Positions 23,848 through 33,164 of a DNA stretch of 64,000 nucleotides are shown piece after piece (positions within the stretch are counted from its first letter, which is position 1; each line of letters begins with the position of its first letter). Location of the stretch: the NCBI RefSeq assembly GCF_025566885.1, contig NZ_JAOQJQ010000001.1, positions 620,001 through 684,000 of the forward strand. The letters are read 5' to 3'. The notes beneath the pieces were generated by a model. The model worked only from the letters and a program-made list of their open reading frames with translations. It searched no databases and was not told where the DNA came from. Both the position numbers and the translations under genes were made by a program. The stretch is from Brotonthovivens ammoniilytica (lineage in GTDB: Bacteria > Bacillota > Clostridia > Lachnospirales > Lachnospiraceae).

Positions 23848-25437
23848 TCAGGATTTTGTATTAAAATATTTATCAAATACTTTTTTTGCAATTGGCACAG
23901 CTGTCCCGCTGCCGGAACCGCCGTCTTCCACAATAACGGCTATGGCAATATCATTGTAAGAATCTTTGGAACCATACCCCACAAACCAGGCATGGCTGTG
24001 GCCCTTTACAGTTCCAAATTCCGCGGAGCCTGTTTTGCCGGCAGCGCTGTAGCTTTGACCGGATAATTTAGAGGCAGTACCGCTGTTTACTACTTCTTCC
24101 ATAAGCTCCTGCAAAATACCGGCTTCCTCTTTGGAAATCATAGCTCCGGCCTCGGAAGGCTTATAAGACTTTATATTCACACCGCCGTCATTTTCAATAT
24201 GATCTACAAGATATGGCTTCATAACGGTTCCGTCATTATCAATAGCCGCCGCGATCATTGCCATGTGCAGAGGCGTAACTAATGTATCTCCCTGTCCAAT
24301 GGCTGTCTGCATAATCTTACCGGTGGAAGCGTCTGTGCCCAGGGAAAAACGGCTGTTATTTGCTTCAAAAGAAACCGGAAGGTCCTGATTAAACAACATG
24401 TCACTGCAAAGCTCAGCATATTTTTTCAGATTCAAATCCAGACCTATAGTGGAAAAAGCACTGTTACATGACTTGGCAAATGCTTTTTTCAAATCCTCTT
24501 CACCATGTACACTGTTGTTGTAACAGTGAATCACCTCTCCGTTTACTTCCACGCTTCCGTCACAGTCAAAATGAAATTTATTGTTTACGCCGTTTTCACG
24601 GATGTATTCAAGAACCGTTACAATTTTAAAGGTAGACCCCGGAGGATACAGCCCCTGTGTTGCCCGGTTTAACAAGATGGAGCTGTCTTCATCAGCTACA
24701 ATGGAATCCCAGTTTTTTGCCAGGGTATTGGGGTTAAAATCCGGTTTTGAAACCATGGCCAGTATCTTTCCCGTTTTGGGCTCTAATACTACAACTGCCC
24801 CGTCCTGATTCCCAAGAGCGTCATAGGCAGCTTTTTGTACCCGGTAGTCAAGGGTAGATACAACAGAGTCTCCCTGGTTTTTCTCGTCTCTCAGCTCATT
24901 CATAAGCTGTACCAGGAAAAAGGAATGGGACCGCAGCAGTTTAAAATTCATCTGTGACTCCAGTCCTGATTTTCCGTTGTTTACATATCCAACCACATGA
25001 GCAAACATATTTTCATAAGGATAGCTGCGGGTCTGTTCCCCTTTACTGTTTGTAACCGTTTCCGCCAGAACTTTTCCGTCACTTGAGAGAATATCCCCGC
25101 GGATTACATGTTCTGCATACAGATTGGCCCTGGAATTATACGGACTGCTGATTACGTCCTCGCTTTTGAATACCTGAAAATAAATAAAATAACCGATCAA
25201 TATCAGAAAGATAGCCAAAAACAGATAAGTGATAATAGCAAATTCCTGATTTCTACCAGATTTCGTCGATTTCTTCCTGATCGAACCTTGATTTTCTTCC
25301 CGGCCTCCTGTCAGATTCATGTCTATCATTTCGATTGTCTTTTGGAGTTTCTTTTCTTCCTGGCGTTTTGTCAGTTTCGTGTTTTTTTTCTGTGGCTGTT
25401 TTCTTTTTGGATTTCTGAGCTGGTTTTCTCTTTTCAT
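23848..25437 (-). CDS. Penicillin-binding protein, class B-like transpeptidase
   Basis: A 529-residue protein with a 65-residue, very basic cytoplasmic N-terminus, one membrane helix (about 67-92), a dimerisation/linker domain and a transpeptidase domain. Active-site motifs are YPPGSTFK (catalytic Ser near 267), SCN near 318 and KTGSAEFG near 468. It builds peptide cross-links in the wall together with the SEDS protein encoded just upstream. The ATG at 25437 has AAGGGG 7 bases upstream, so the first 185 bases overlap the upstream gene in another frame. Confidence 0.9.
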   Translation of the reverse strand: MKRENQLRNPKRKQPQKKNTKLTKRQEEKKLQKTIEMIDMNLTGGREENQGSIRKKSTKSGRNQEFAIITYLFLAIFLILIGYFIYFQVFKSEDVISSPYNSRANLYAEHVIRGDILSSDGKVLAETVTNSKGEQTRSYPYENMFAHVVGYVNNGKSGLESQMNFKLLRSHSFFLVQLMNELRDEKNQGDSVVSTLDYRVQKAAYDALGNQDGAVVVLEPKTGKILAMVSKPDFNPNTLAKNWDSIVADEDSSILLNRATQGLYPPGSTFKIVTVLEYIRENGVNNKFHFDCDGSVEVNGEVIHCYNNSVHGEEDLKKAFAKSCNSAFSTIGLDLNLKKYAELCSDMLFNQDLPVSFEANNSRFSLGTDASTGKIMQTAIGQGDTLVTPLHMAMIAAAIDNDGTVMKPYLVDHIENDGGVNIKSYKPSEAGAMISKEEAGILQELMEEVVNSGTASKLSGQSYSAAGKTGSAEFGTVKGHSHAWFVGYGSKDSYNDIAIAVIVEDGGSGSGTAVPIAKKVFDKYFNTKS

Positions 25438-26749
25438 CAGATTCCCCTTCGTCCTGTCTTAAAATATAAAGTCCCTGTATAATTGCAAATAAGATCATAG
25501 TACACAACAGTGAACTGCCGCCGTAACTGATAAAGGGCAGTGTAACGCCGGTGGAGGGGATGCATTTGATTACCCCGCCAATGGTTAAAAATACCTGAAA
25601 TCCATACAGCGTTCCAAGTCCCAGCGCAATCAGCTTATAAAACTGATCCCTGATCTGCATTGCAATGTTAAGTGTCATTAAAAAGCAGCTAAAACAAACA
25701 AGTATAATACAAAGAGCAAATACCCCTCCCATTTCTTCTGAAATGGCTGCAAACACGAAATCGGATTCCCGGACCGGTATACTCTCAGGCATTCCCTGAA
25801 ACAGGCCCATTCCCGCCCATCCGCCGGTTCCGATGGCAAACAGCGACTGTGCAACCTGCCACCCTCCGCCGTCTATGGAAGCAAAGGGGTCTTTCCAGGC
25901 AGACACCCGGACCTTTACATGATCAAAAAACTTTCCGGCCAGCAGCGCTGCCCCGGCTCCAAGTCCCAAACCTCCAAAAAAGTACAGCGGATTTCTGGTT
26001 GCCACATAAAGCATGACAATGTAAGTAACAAAAAAGATCAAAGCTGCTCCAAGATCTTTGGATACCACCAGAATCATTACATGAAGAGCTGCGATTACAG
26101 TTGTTATCACAACCTGTTTAAAATCCTTTACATGGTAGAGCATACATGCGGCAAAAAAGACAAATAAGATTTTTATAAATTCCGAAGGCTGTACCGCAAT
26201 AGAACCAATGGGAATAGAAAGCTTGGCGCCATAAGTAGTGCTTCCGAACAGGCAGACAAACCCCAGCACTAAAATGCCAAACACTGCATAAAACCATGTA
26301 AACCTGCGAAGTGCTTTCATTTTGCGGATCAAAAACGGTACAAATATAGACAGTACCGCTGCCACACAGGCAATCTCAAACTGACGCAAAGCAGATTCAA
26401 AGTTAAGACGTGTCAGAATAATAAACCCGATAATCATCAGCATACACATATGATTGACGATTAATTTTGCCGAACGCTTATAAAGCACTTTATAAATAAA
26501 AAACAAAAATAATATAAAGGCTGTCTGAGCAGCATAAAAGACAAGCATTTTTATCTGGCCGGTGTTGGCAAATATAACTGCATATGCGTCCAGATGCAGC
26601 AAAAACATACATACAGTCTGCCTTTTGTAAATCAGCTGTGCCCGGTCTGAGCCATCTTTTTGTTTTAACACCGTATAGCTGTAAAATGTATACACGGCAA
26701 ATAAAATAATCATCAGGTATTTTGAAAATTCTGTAATTAAATGTACCAT
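25253..26749 (-). CDS. FtsW/RodA/SpoVE family (SEDS) glycosyltransferase
   Basis: A 498-residue SEDS protein with about ten to twelve membrane helices. Typical elements include QPSEFIKI (about 189), KDLGAALIFF (about 235), and GVTLPFISYGGSSLL near residue 415. These proteins polymerise lipid II into glycan strands with a cognate class B PBP, which is encoded next. A long, hydrophilic, basic tail from about residue 435 (KRKPAQKSKKK...) overlaps the PBP coding start. Which SEDS role it plays (division, elongation or spore cortex) cannot be told. Confidence 0.9.
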   Translation of the reverse strand: MVHLITEFSKYLMIILFAVYTFYSYTVLKQKDGSDRAQLIYKRQTVCMFLLHLDAYAVIFANTGQIKMLVFYAAQTAFILFLFFIYKVLYKRSAKLIVNHMCMLMIIGFIILTRLNFESALRQFEIACVAAVLSIFVPFLIRKMKALRRFTWFYAVFGILVLGFVCLFGSTTYGAKLSIPIGSIAVQPSEFIKILFVFFAACMLYHVKDFKQVVITTVIAALHVMILVVSKDLGAALIFFVTYIVMLYVATRNPLYFFGGLGLGAGAALLAGKFFDHVKVRVSAWKDPFASIDGGGWQVAQSLFAIGTGGWAGMGLFQGMPESIPVRESDFVFAAISEEMGGVFALCIILVCFSCFLMTLNIAMQIRDQFYKLIALGLGTLYGFQVFLTIGGVIKCIPSTGVTLPFISYGGSSLLCTMILFAIIQGLYILRQDEGESDEKRKPAQKSKKKTATEKKHETDKTPGRKETPKDNRNDRHESDRRPGRKSRFDQEEIDEIW

Positions 26750-26758
26750 GAATGCTCC

Positions 26759-28930
26759 TTATTCGATTCCACGTCTGAAATGTCCGTTGGTAAAACGGTT
26801 TTCCCAGGCGGACATATCTATTTTTTTCTTTTCCATAAAAGCCTGCTGATAATCCATAAATATCCTCTTTATTTCCTGTTCTGATTCCGAAAGAAACTCT
26901 ATGCGCAGGGACTGAAATTTCATATCAGAAATTTTTGCACTGTGATGCATCAGATATAATGGCTGACTGTTATAAATAACATTATAGCAGTCTTTGCAGT
27001 TTCGTGTGATTAAGAATTTTTTAAGGTAACGGTCCTTTAAATACAATTCCCGGTCTGCGGCCGGCTTATTTTTATAGCAGCGGTCAAAATTTTTATACAG
27101 ACATTGTGCGGTTACCATCAATGGTATCCACCCGTATATAACCAGCTCTGCCCGCCTATTGTCCCAATCCCGCAATTCTTTTTCATTCAGTTCCAAGGGA
27201 GCTGTAATGTTTGCCGCTCCGCTTTCTAAAAAAGCTGTTCCTGCGGTATCAGACATTGCATACAGCCCGTAATCTGTATGAATCGTTACAGATCTGGGAA
27301 GAGCGTGCAGGGCAAACCCAAGTCCGTCATAGCTTCTGGCTAAGACACCGTCAAACTGTTCCCAGAACTTCTGTTCCCAGTCCAGGTACCGGCTGACTGT
27401 CTGTTTCCGTACTGTGGGAGGCAGGCAGAAAAACGCTTCTTTTCCGGTATTTTGAATCTTTAAAACCGCATCGGAAAGTTCCTGCTGGGTATGAAAGCAA
27501 TCGGTCTCAATCAGCACTGTATTGACAAAAGAAGCTTCAAGCACAGCATTCAGCTGATTTTTTTGTCTGATCAGCACAGACAGTTTTTCTGATGCGTTCT
27601 GTGCTTTCCGAAGCACCGGGCTAATGTTGTTTTTTTCGGGCAGTGTCCGATGATAAGGGGCGGCCAGCAGTTTTCCAAACTGATCTAATGCTTCTCTTCT
27701 TAACTCATTGATCTGTTTTACCGGAAGAAATGCATCCGGATCACACTGAATAGAAAGGTTTGTGATCTGAAAAACAGTATCTCCTGTTTTTTTCAGACGT
27801 TTTTCAAGCTCTTCCGGTTTCAGAGGCTGTTTTTGTGCCTTTAATACCTCTGCCCCTGCCACAGTCAAAGTATGCCGTCCGTCTGACAGATGCAGTCTAA
27901 AAGCCGACCCTGTGAAACATTCAGCCCTTGCAGATAATGCTATGTTTCGAGCTGGAATTTCCCGTGTTTTTTTATCCATATTACTTTTATAAGCAGAAGA
28001 AACAAAAGACATTACAAAACGGTCATTGCGTTTTTCATAATACCCTTCTGTAAATCCGCCTCTATTGCCAAGATCCAAAAGATACTGCCAGTCTTCCTCT
28101 GAAACGGCATAGTTTCCCGGATCATTTTCATATAAATCCAGATATTTTCGGTAAACAGAAGTAACACCCGCCGCATACTCTGCCTGTTTCATTCTTCCTT
28201 CAATTTTCAGGGAATATACCCCCGCTTCTGCCATAGCCGGAAGCAGCTTTATCGTGCATAAATCTTTGGGACTTACAGGATACAACTCTTTCGGATTATA
28301 AATACGATTCTTTTTGTCGATAACCTGATAATTTAAGCGGCATGGCTGGGCACACCGCCCTCGGTTGCCGCTGCGGCCTCCTAACATACTGCTGAATAAA
28401 CACTGGCCGGAATAACAGTAGCATAACGCTCCATGTATAAAACTTTCGATTTCCATTCCTGTGCTTTCATATAAATCCCGGATTTCTTCCAATGATATTT
28501 CACGGGCCGTTACAATTCGTTTAACGCCGTTTTCTTTTAGAAATTCTGCCCCGCAGCCATTGGTTACGGACATCTGAGTGCTGGCATGGAGCGGAAGATC
28601 TGGAAATTCCCGGTGCAGAAAAGACAGTACGCCATAATCCTGAACGATCACAGCATCCAGTCCTCTTTGATAAAAGGGTTCTATATAATCATACAGTTCC
28701 CGGTTAAGTTCTTTATTTTTTAGTAATGTATTTACGGTCAGAAATATTTTACTGCCAAACATATGGGCATAGTCAAGCCCTTCTAAAACCTGTTCTTCAG
28801 TGAAATTTTTTGCATAGGCTCTGGCCCCAAAACGGCTGCCGCCCAGATATACAGCATCTGCCCCGGCCTGAATCACAGCTTTTAAAATATCAAGGGAACC
28901 TGCCGGCGATAATAACTCTAATTTTTTCAT
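26759..28930 (-). CDS. U32 family peptidase with DUF3656
   Basis: A 723-residue protein: an N-terminal U32 domain (MKKLELLSPAGSLDILKAV) with the signature cysteine cluster GNRGRCAQPCR near residue 190, and a long C-terminal DUF3656-type region. Related U32 proteins are tRNA or RNA modification factors (RlhA, TrhP) or collagenase-like peptidases; RlhA-type 23S hydroxylation is a reasonable but unproven guess. The start at 28930 follows GGAG by 7 bases; a longer frame overlaps the ruvB terminator and is rejected. Confidence 0.87.
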   Translation of the reverse strand: MKKLELLSPAGSLDILKAVIQAGADAVYLGGSRFGARAYAKNFTEEQVLEGLDYAHMFGSKIFLTVNTLLKNKELNRELYDYIEPFYQRGLDAVIVQDYGVLSFLHREFPDLPLHASTQMSVTNGCGAEFLKENGVKRIVTAREISLEEIRDLYESTGMEIESFIHGALCYCYSGQCLFSSMLGGRSGNRGRCAQPCRLNYQVIDKKNRIYNPKELYPVSPKDLCTIKLLPAMAEAGVYSLKIEGRMKQAEYAAGVTSVYRKYLDLYENDPGNYAVSEEDWQYLLDLGNRGGFTEGYYEKRNDRFVMSFVSSAYKSNMDKKTREIPARNIALSARAECFTGSAFRLHLSDGRHTLTVAGAEVLKAQKQPLKPEELEKRLKKTGDTVFQITNLSIQCDPDAFLPVKQINELRREALDQFGKLLAAPYHRTLPEKNNISPVLRKAQNASEKLSVLIRQKNQLNAVLEASFVNTVLIETDCFHTQQELSDAVLKIQNTGKEAFFCLPPTVRKQTVSRYLDWEQKFWEQFDGVLARSYDGLGFALHALPRSVTIHTDYGLYAMSDTAGTAFLESGAANITAPLELNEKELRDWDNRRAELVIYGWIPLMVTAQCLYKNFDRCYKNKPAADRELYLKDRYLKKFLITRNCKDCYNVIYNSQPLYLMHHSAKISDMKFQSLRIEFLSESEQEIKRIFMDYQQAFMEKKKIDMSAWENRFTNGHFRRGIE

Positions 28931-28940
28931 GTTGTTTCTC

Positions 28941-28980
28941 CAAAAAAGAATGTCCCAAAACAGATACCGGTTTTGAGACA
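28941..28980 (-). terminator. Terminator-like hairpin between ruvB and the U32 gene
   Basis: On the minus strand TGTCTCAAAAC pairs with GTTTTGGGACA (one mismatch, 28951-28980), then TTCTTTTTTGG. It lies 14 bases after the ruvB stop and immediately upstream of the U32 ribosome binding site, so expression of the following genes may be attenuated. Confidence 0.7.
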
Positions 28981-28994
28981 TATCAAGTATGAAA

Positions 28995-30002
28995 TTATGT
29001 TTCTGATTCCATCGGTATTCCAAAATGATGATATGCAAATTCTGTTACGACTCTGCCTCTGGGGGTGCGGTTTAAGAATCCGTTTTTTACCAGATAAGGT
29101 TCATATACATCCTCAATGGTTCCGGAATCTTCCCCGATTGCCGCTGCCAGCGTCTCAATGCCAATGGGACCACCGTGAAATTTTTCAATCATTGTCAGCA
29201 GCAGGGAACGGTCATTTTTATCAAGGCCCAGTTTATCTACTTCCAGCAGATCCAGGGCAAAAGACGCTACCTTTTTTGTAATCACACCGTCATACTGCAC
29301 CTGAGCAAAATCTCTGACCCGCTTTAAAAGCCGGTTGGCAAGCCGCGGTGTTCCCCGGGATCTAGAGGCCATTTCTATGGCTCCTTCCGGATCAATTTCC
29401 ACATCCAGCTTCGTGGCAGACTGTTCAATAATCAGCTGCAGTTCCTTTGGGGTATAATACTCCAGATGATGGACCACCCCAAAACGGTCTCTTAAAGGGG
29501 CCGATAATAATCCGGCTCTTGTGGTAGCCCCCACAAGGGTAAACTTTGGAAGATCCAGCCGGATGGAACGGGCGGAAGCACCCTTTCCCACCATAATATC
29601 AATGGCATAATCTTCCATAGCCGGATACAGTACTTCTTCTACCTGGCGGTTCAGACGGTGGATTTCATCAATAAACAGCAGATCTCCTTCCTGAAGATTA
29701 CTTAAAATAGCCGCCATCTCCCCGGGCTTTGCAATTGCAGGACCGGAAGTGACTTTAATATTTACTTCCATTTCATTGGCAATAATACCTGCCAGCGTCG
29801 TCTTTCCAAGCCCCGGAGGTCCATAGAAAAGCACATGATCCAAAGCCTCGTCTCTTTGCTTTGCGGCCTCAATGAATACCCGCAGATTTTTTTTGATTTT
29901 TTCCTGTCCAATATATTCTTCCAGTCTCAGAGGACGAAGGGTCTTTTCATTTTTAATATCTTCTTCCTGGATCTGGGTAGAAATCATACGTTTTTCCATC
30001 AT
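28995..30002 (-). CDS. ruvB: Holliday junction branch migration helicase RuvB
   Basis: A 335-residue AAA+ ATPase of standard length. Walker A is GPPGLGKTT near residue 61, Walker B LFIDEIHR near 112, sensor ATTRAG near 158, and the arginine finger is in the LRDRFG element. A winged-helix C-terminus (GIETLAAAIGEDSGTIEDV) follows. It acts with RuvA, encoded 10 bases upstream. Confidence 0.96.
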   Translation of the reverse strand: MMEKRMISTQIQEEDIKNEKTLRPLRLEEYIGQEKIKKNLRVFIEAAKQRDEALDHVLFYGPPGLGKTTLAGIIANEMEVNIKVTSGPAIAKPGEMAAILSNLQEGDLLFIDEIHRLNRQVEEVLYPAMEDYAIDIMVGKGASARSIRLDLPKFTLVGATTRAGLLSAPLRDRFGVVHHLEYYTPKELQLIIEQSATKLDVEIDPEGAIEMASRSRGTPRLANRLLKRVRDFAQVQYDGVITKKVASFALDLLEVDKLGLDKNDRSLLLTMIEKFHGGPIGIETLAAAIGEDSGTIEDVYEPYLVKNGFLNRTPRGRVVTEFAYHHFGIPMESET

Positions 30003-30012
30003 TTTTTACCAC

Positions 30013-30627
30013 CTACAAAAATGCCATGTTTTTTAAGGATGCTTTTAAAATCGCTTCCGTATCCATCTGATCTGTAATTTCAATCATACTTACCGCCTGC
30101 CGTGCTTCTTTTACAGAATATCCCAGAGAGGTAAGCGCCTCCACTGCTTCATTTTTCCTGGAGGATAACATATCATTTCCGTTTTGGGGGTAAAGAGTCC
30201 CCTCCTCTTGATCTAAAAGATCTTCAAGATGCACCTTATCTTTTAATTCTATTATTAATTTCTGGGCAGTTTTATTTCCAACGCCGGGTGCTTTTGCAAT
30301 AGCTTTTGCATTTTCTGAAACCACTGCGGCACATAATTCTTCCGGAGAAAGTACTGTAAGTATGCCAAGAGCTCCTTTCGGCCCAATGCCGCTGACATTT
30401 AGCATCATCTTAAACAGTGTAATTTCATCCTTATTTAAAAATCCAAACAGCCAGAAACAATCTTCTTTTACATGAAGGTATGTATAGATTTTAACAACAC
30501 TTCCGATTTGAGGCAGGTTGTCCATCACACGCCCTGGTACAAAAATATTGTATCCAATATCCTGATTTTCTACTATGATTTTATCTTCTTCTATTTCCTC
30601 TAACGTTCCTTTTATATAGGAATACAT
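30013..30627 (-). CDS. ruvA: Holliday junction DNA-binding protein RuvA
   Basis: A 204-residue RuvA: N-terminal OB fold (MYSYIKGTLEEIEEDKIIVE), tandem helix-hairpin-helix motifs (VSGIGPKGALGIL near 79, APGVGNKTAQKLIIELKDK near 115), and a C-terminal RuvB-binding helix domain. GGAGG precedes the ATG. Confidence 0.96.
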   Translation of the reverse strand: MYSYIKGTLEEIEEDKIIVENQDIGYNIFVPGRVMDNLPQIGSVVKIYTYLHVKEDCFWLFGFLNKDEITLFKMMLNVSGIGPKGALGILTVLSPEELCAAVVSENAKAIAKAPGVGNKTAQKLIIELKDKVHLEDLLDQEEGTLYPQNGNDMLSSRKNEAVEALTSLGYSVKEARQAVSMIEITDQMDTEAILKASLKNMAFL

Positions 30628-30645
30628 AAATGCCTCCAGATGCCT

Positions 30646-31134
30646 TTAAAAAAATCTTTTTACACGTAAAATTGTTTCCTGTGCTGCAATTCCAATTACA
30701 AGCCCGGTAATAAATCCTGCAATTAATAAAAAAGGCAGATAATAAAATATGTTATAGTTTTCTACTACCAGCGCGGCAACAATCAGCTGTCCCACATTGT
30801 GACAGATTCCGCCGATGGTGCTGACAGTGATTATCTTGCAGAGAGAGGATTTTTTCAAAAGGGTCATAATGCTTAAGCTTAACATCGCTCCCGCCAGGCT
30901 GTATAGAATGCTGAACATATTTCCAAACAGGAAACCTGCCAGTAATACCCGCAGCACAGAAATCAGATATGCCTCTTTTGTCCCCATGCAGTACAGCATA
31001 ATAATAATCACAATATTTGTCAGCCCCAGCTTCATGCCCGGTATTCCAAAATAAAATGGAATCAGGGATTCTACATAACTGCAGACCAGGGCAAGAGCCA
31101 GAAACACACCGATAAAAGCAACATTTCGTTTCAT
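30646..31134 (-). CDS. Gx transporter family protein
   Basis: A 162-residue membrane protein with about five helices, of the family once named heptaprenyl diphosphate synthase component I. It resembles the substrate-binding (S) subunits of ECF-type transporters. Members co-occur with a NusG domain II protein and with ApbE in anaerobes; here the NusG-II gene is directly upstream. A role linked to flavin or quinone supply is proposed in the literature for related clusters; for this copy it is inference. Confidence 0.8.
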   Translation of the reverse strand: MKRNVAFIGVFLALALVCSYVESLIPFYFGIPGMKLGLTNIVIIIMLYCMGTKEAYLISVLRVLLAGFLFGNMFSILYSLAGAMLSLSIMTLLKKSSLCKIITVSTIGGICHNVGQLIVAALVVENYNIFYYLPFLLIAGFITGLVIGIAAQETILRVKRFF

Positions 31135-31144
31135 TCCTAAACCT

Positions 31145-31564
31145 CTAATTTACAATTGCATCAAATTCTGCCTGTTCTTCTGCCTGTGTAACTTCCACAA
31201 CAACTTTGTTAGGCAGACAGACTATAGTCTCATTTTCTTTGGAAACAGCCTTCTGGTGGACACAGAGCTGATCCGGGCAGTCCGCCTTCTGCATATGAGC
31301 AGTTTCATTTTCTATCACCAGCTGATTGGTAACCTTTCCGTCTTTATCTTTGATGCTTATTGTCTGCGCTTCCTCCAGTGCATAAGTCCCATAAACTTTT
31401 CCGTCAACCGTTATGCGGACAGCACTCCCCCCTGTTTTGGGTCTGAGCCAGAACACAAGAAATACAAAAACAATCACTGCAAACACCAGAGCCAAAATGA
31501 TGGCATCCCGTTTTGAAAAACGCCGGAGCTGATCTGAACCATCTGCATTATTTTTCTGTTTCAT
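31145..31564 (-). CDS. NusG domain II-containing membrane-anchored protein
   Basis: A 139-residue protein with a basic N-terminus, one membrane helix (about 25-44), and an extracytoplasmic NusG domain II-like fold. It contains the pair CPDQLC near residue 95 and a later Cys at about 117. It overlaps the 3' end of miaB by 17 bases and is followed by the Gx transporter gene after 10 bases. Domain call is good; function is unknown. Confidence 0.82.
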   Translation of the reverse strand: MKQKNNADGSDQLRRFSKRDAIILALVFAVIVFVFLVFWLRPKTGGSAVRITVDGKVYGTYALEEAQTISIKDKDGKVTNQLVIENETAHMQKADCPDQLCVHQKAVSKENETIVCLPNKVVVEVTQAEEQAEFDAIVN

Positions 31565-33029
31565 GTAATATCAATTCTCCCATATAGTAAAAACCTTTGC
31601 ATTCTTTTAATGCCACATCCACAATGGTTCCAATTAATGAGGCATCACCTTTAAAATGAACGACGCTGTTATTACTCATGCGCCCGGTAAGCAGTTTATC
31701 ATCCTGTTCATTGACTGTTTCCACCAGAATTTTCTGGCAGGTTCCGGTAAAACGTCCTGATTTTTCGGATGCTATTTCCTGTACAGCTGCCAGCAGACGT
31801 CCAAACCGGTCTTTCACAGTTTCTTCTGAAACCTGATTTTCCATAATGGCAGCCGGAGTGCCGGTTCTTTTAGAATATACAAAAGTAAATGCGCTGTCAT
31901 AGCCGACTTTTTTGACTACATCCATGGTTTCTTCAAAATCTTCTTCCGTTTCTCCCGGAAATCCCACAATAATATCTGTTGTAATAGCCATATCCGGCAT
32001 AGCGGTACGTATTTTTTCCACCAGCTCCAGGTACTGTTCCTTCGTATAATGTCGGTTCATTTGATTTAAAATTCTAGAGCTGCCCGACTGCAGCGGCAGA
32101 TGAATATGTCTGCAGATTTTTTCGGATGCTGCCATTACTTCAATTAGTTCATCAGAAAGATCTTTTGGGTGGGAAGTCATAAAGCGGATCCGTTCAATGC
32201 CTTTTATTTTTTCAATTTCCCTTAACAGAGCGGCAAAGGTAACCGGATGTTCCAGGGTTTTTCCGTAAGAATTCACATTTTGTCCCAGAAGCATAATTTC
32301 AACTACTCCGTCAGCGGCAAAGGAACGGATTTCTTTTAAAATTTCTTCCGGCTGCCGGCTGCGCTCACGTCCCCGCACATACGGAACAATGCAGTAGCTG
32401 CAAAAATTATTGCAGCCATACATCACATTTACTCCAGACTTAAAAGGATACTTTCTTTCATTGGGCAGATTTTCCACAATCTGCTCAGTTCCTTCCCAGA
32501 TCTCCACCGTCATCTGTTTTTCTTCCATTGATTTCACAATAAGCTCTGCAAATTGAAAAATATTATGGGTTCCAAAAATCAAATCCACAAACCGGTAACT
32601 GCTCTTTAATTTTTCAACTACCGTTTCTTCCTGCATCATACAGCCGCACAGAGCAATCATCATCTCAGGGTTTTTATCTTTATATCCGTGGAGATACCCT
32701 AACTTTCCATACACCTTATTGTTGGCATTTTCCCGAACGGTGCAGGTATTATATACAACAAAATCTGCTTTTTCGGAGTCTGCCGGAAGATATCCGATGG
32801 TTTCTAAAATTCCGGTCAGCTTTTCGGAATCTCTAGCATTCATCTGACAGCCAAAGGTTTTTACAAAAAAAGTCAGTTCCCGTCCCATCTGCTGTTTTAG
32901 CTGCTGCACATAAAGCCTTGCTTTTTTCATAAAATAGTACTGCCGGTCAGGCTCTTTTTCCGGAGCCGGCTCATTTAAATTTATATTCTGAAAAATTTCT
33001 TCAGTTTTTTCCTTGTCCAGCATATTCAT
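31548..33029 (-). CDS. miaB: tRNA-2-methylthio-N6-dimethylallyladenosine synthase
   Basis: A 493-residue radical SAM methylthiotransferase acting on i6A37 of tRNAs. The N-terminal UPF0004 domain starts TFFVKTFGCQMNARDSEK, the radical SAM motif is CNNFCSYCIVPYVRGRERSR near residue 195, and a TRAM domain ends it. The start at 33029 has AAGGA 6 bases upstream; a longer frame lacks a site. First gene of the miaB-NusGII-Gx-ruvAB-U32-SEDS-PBP run, with a strong promoter at 33134-33162. Confidence 0.94.
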   Translation of the reverse strand: MNMLDKEKTEEIFQNINLNEPAPEKEPDRQYYFMKKARLYVQQLKQQMGRELTFFVKTFGCQMNARDSEKLTGILETIGYLPADSEKADFVVYNTCTVRENANNKVYGKLGYLHGYKDKNPEMMIALCGCMMQEETVVEKLKSSYRFVDLIFGTHNIFQFAELIVKSMEEKQMTVEIWEGTEQIVENLPNERKYPFKSGVNVMYGCNNFCSYCIVPYVRGRERSRQPEEILKEIRSFAADGVVEIMLLGQNVNSYGKTLEHPVTFAALLREIEKIKGIERIRFMTSHPKDLSDELIEVMAASEKICRHIHLPLQSGSSRILNQMNRHYTKEQYLELVEKIRTAMPDMAITTDIIVGFPGETEEDFEETMDVVKKVGYDSAFTFVYSKRTGTPAAIMENQVSEETVKDRFGRLLAAVQEIASEKSGRFTGTCQKILVETVNEQDDKLLTGRMSNNSVVHFKGDASLIGTIVDVALKECKGFYYMGELILHETEK

Positions 33030-33133
33030 AATTATTCCTTTCAAAACAGGACTTCCGTATGAAGGCTTCCCAGCAGACACTTTTTAGCTGCGTTTCCATA
33101 ATCTTTCATACTTTTTTGAAGTCATTCTGGGAT

Positions 33134-33162
33134 ATTATAGCATGGAAATTTGGATTGTACAA
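33134..33162 (-). promoter_or_regulatory. Strong promoter of the miaB operon
   Basis: On the minus strand TTGTAC (33157-33162), a 17-base spacer, and TATAAT (33134-33139) preceded by TGC (extended -10). The predicted leader is about 100 bases. Confidence 0.8.
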
Positions 33163-33164
33163 AT

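Noticed and set aside
28931..29038. Longer N-terminus for the U32 peptidase
   Set aside because: The extra 36 codons cover a terminator-like hairpin and part of ruvB; the family begins at MKKLELLSPAGS with GGAG upstream.
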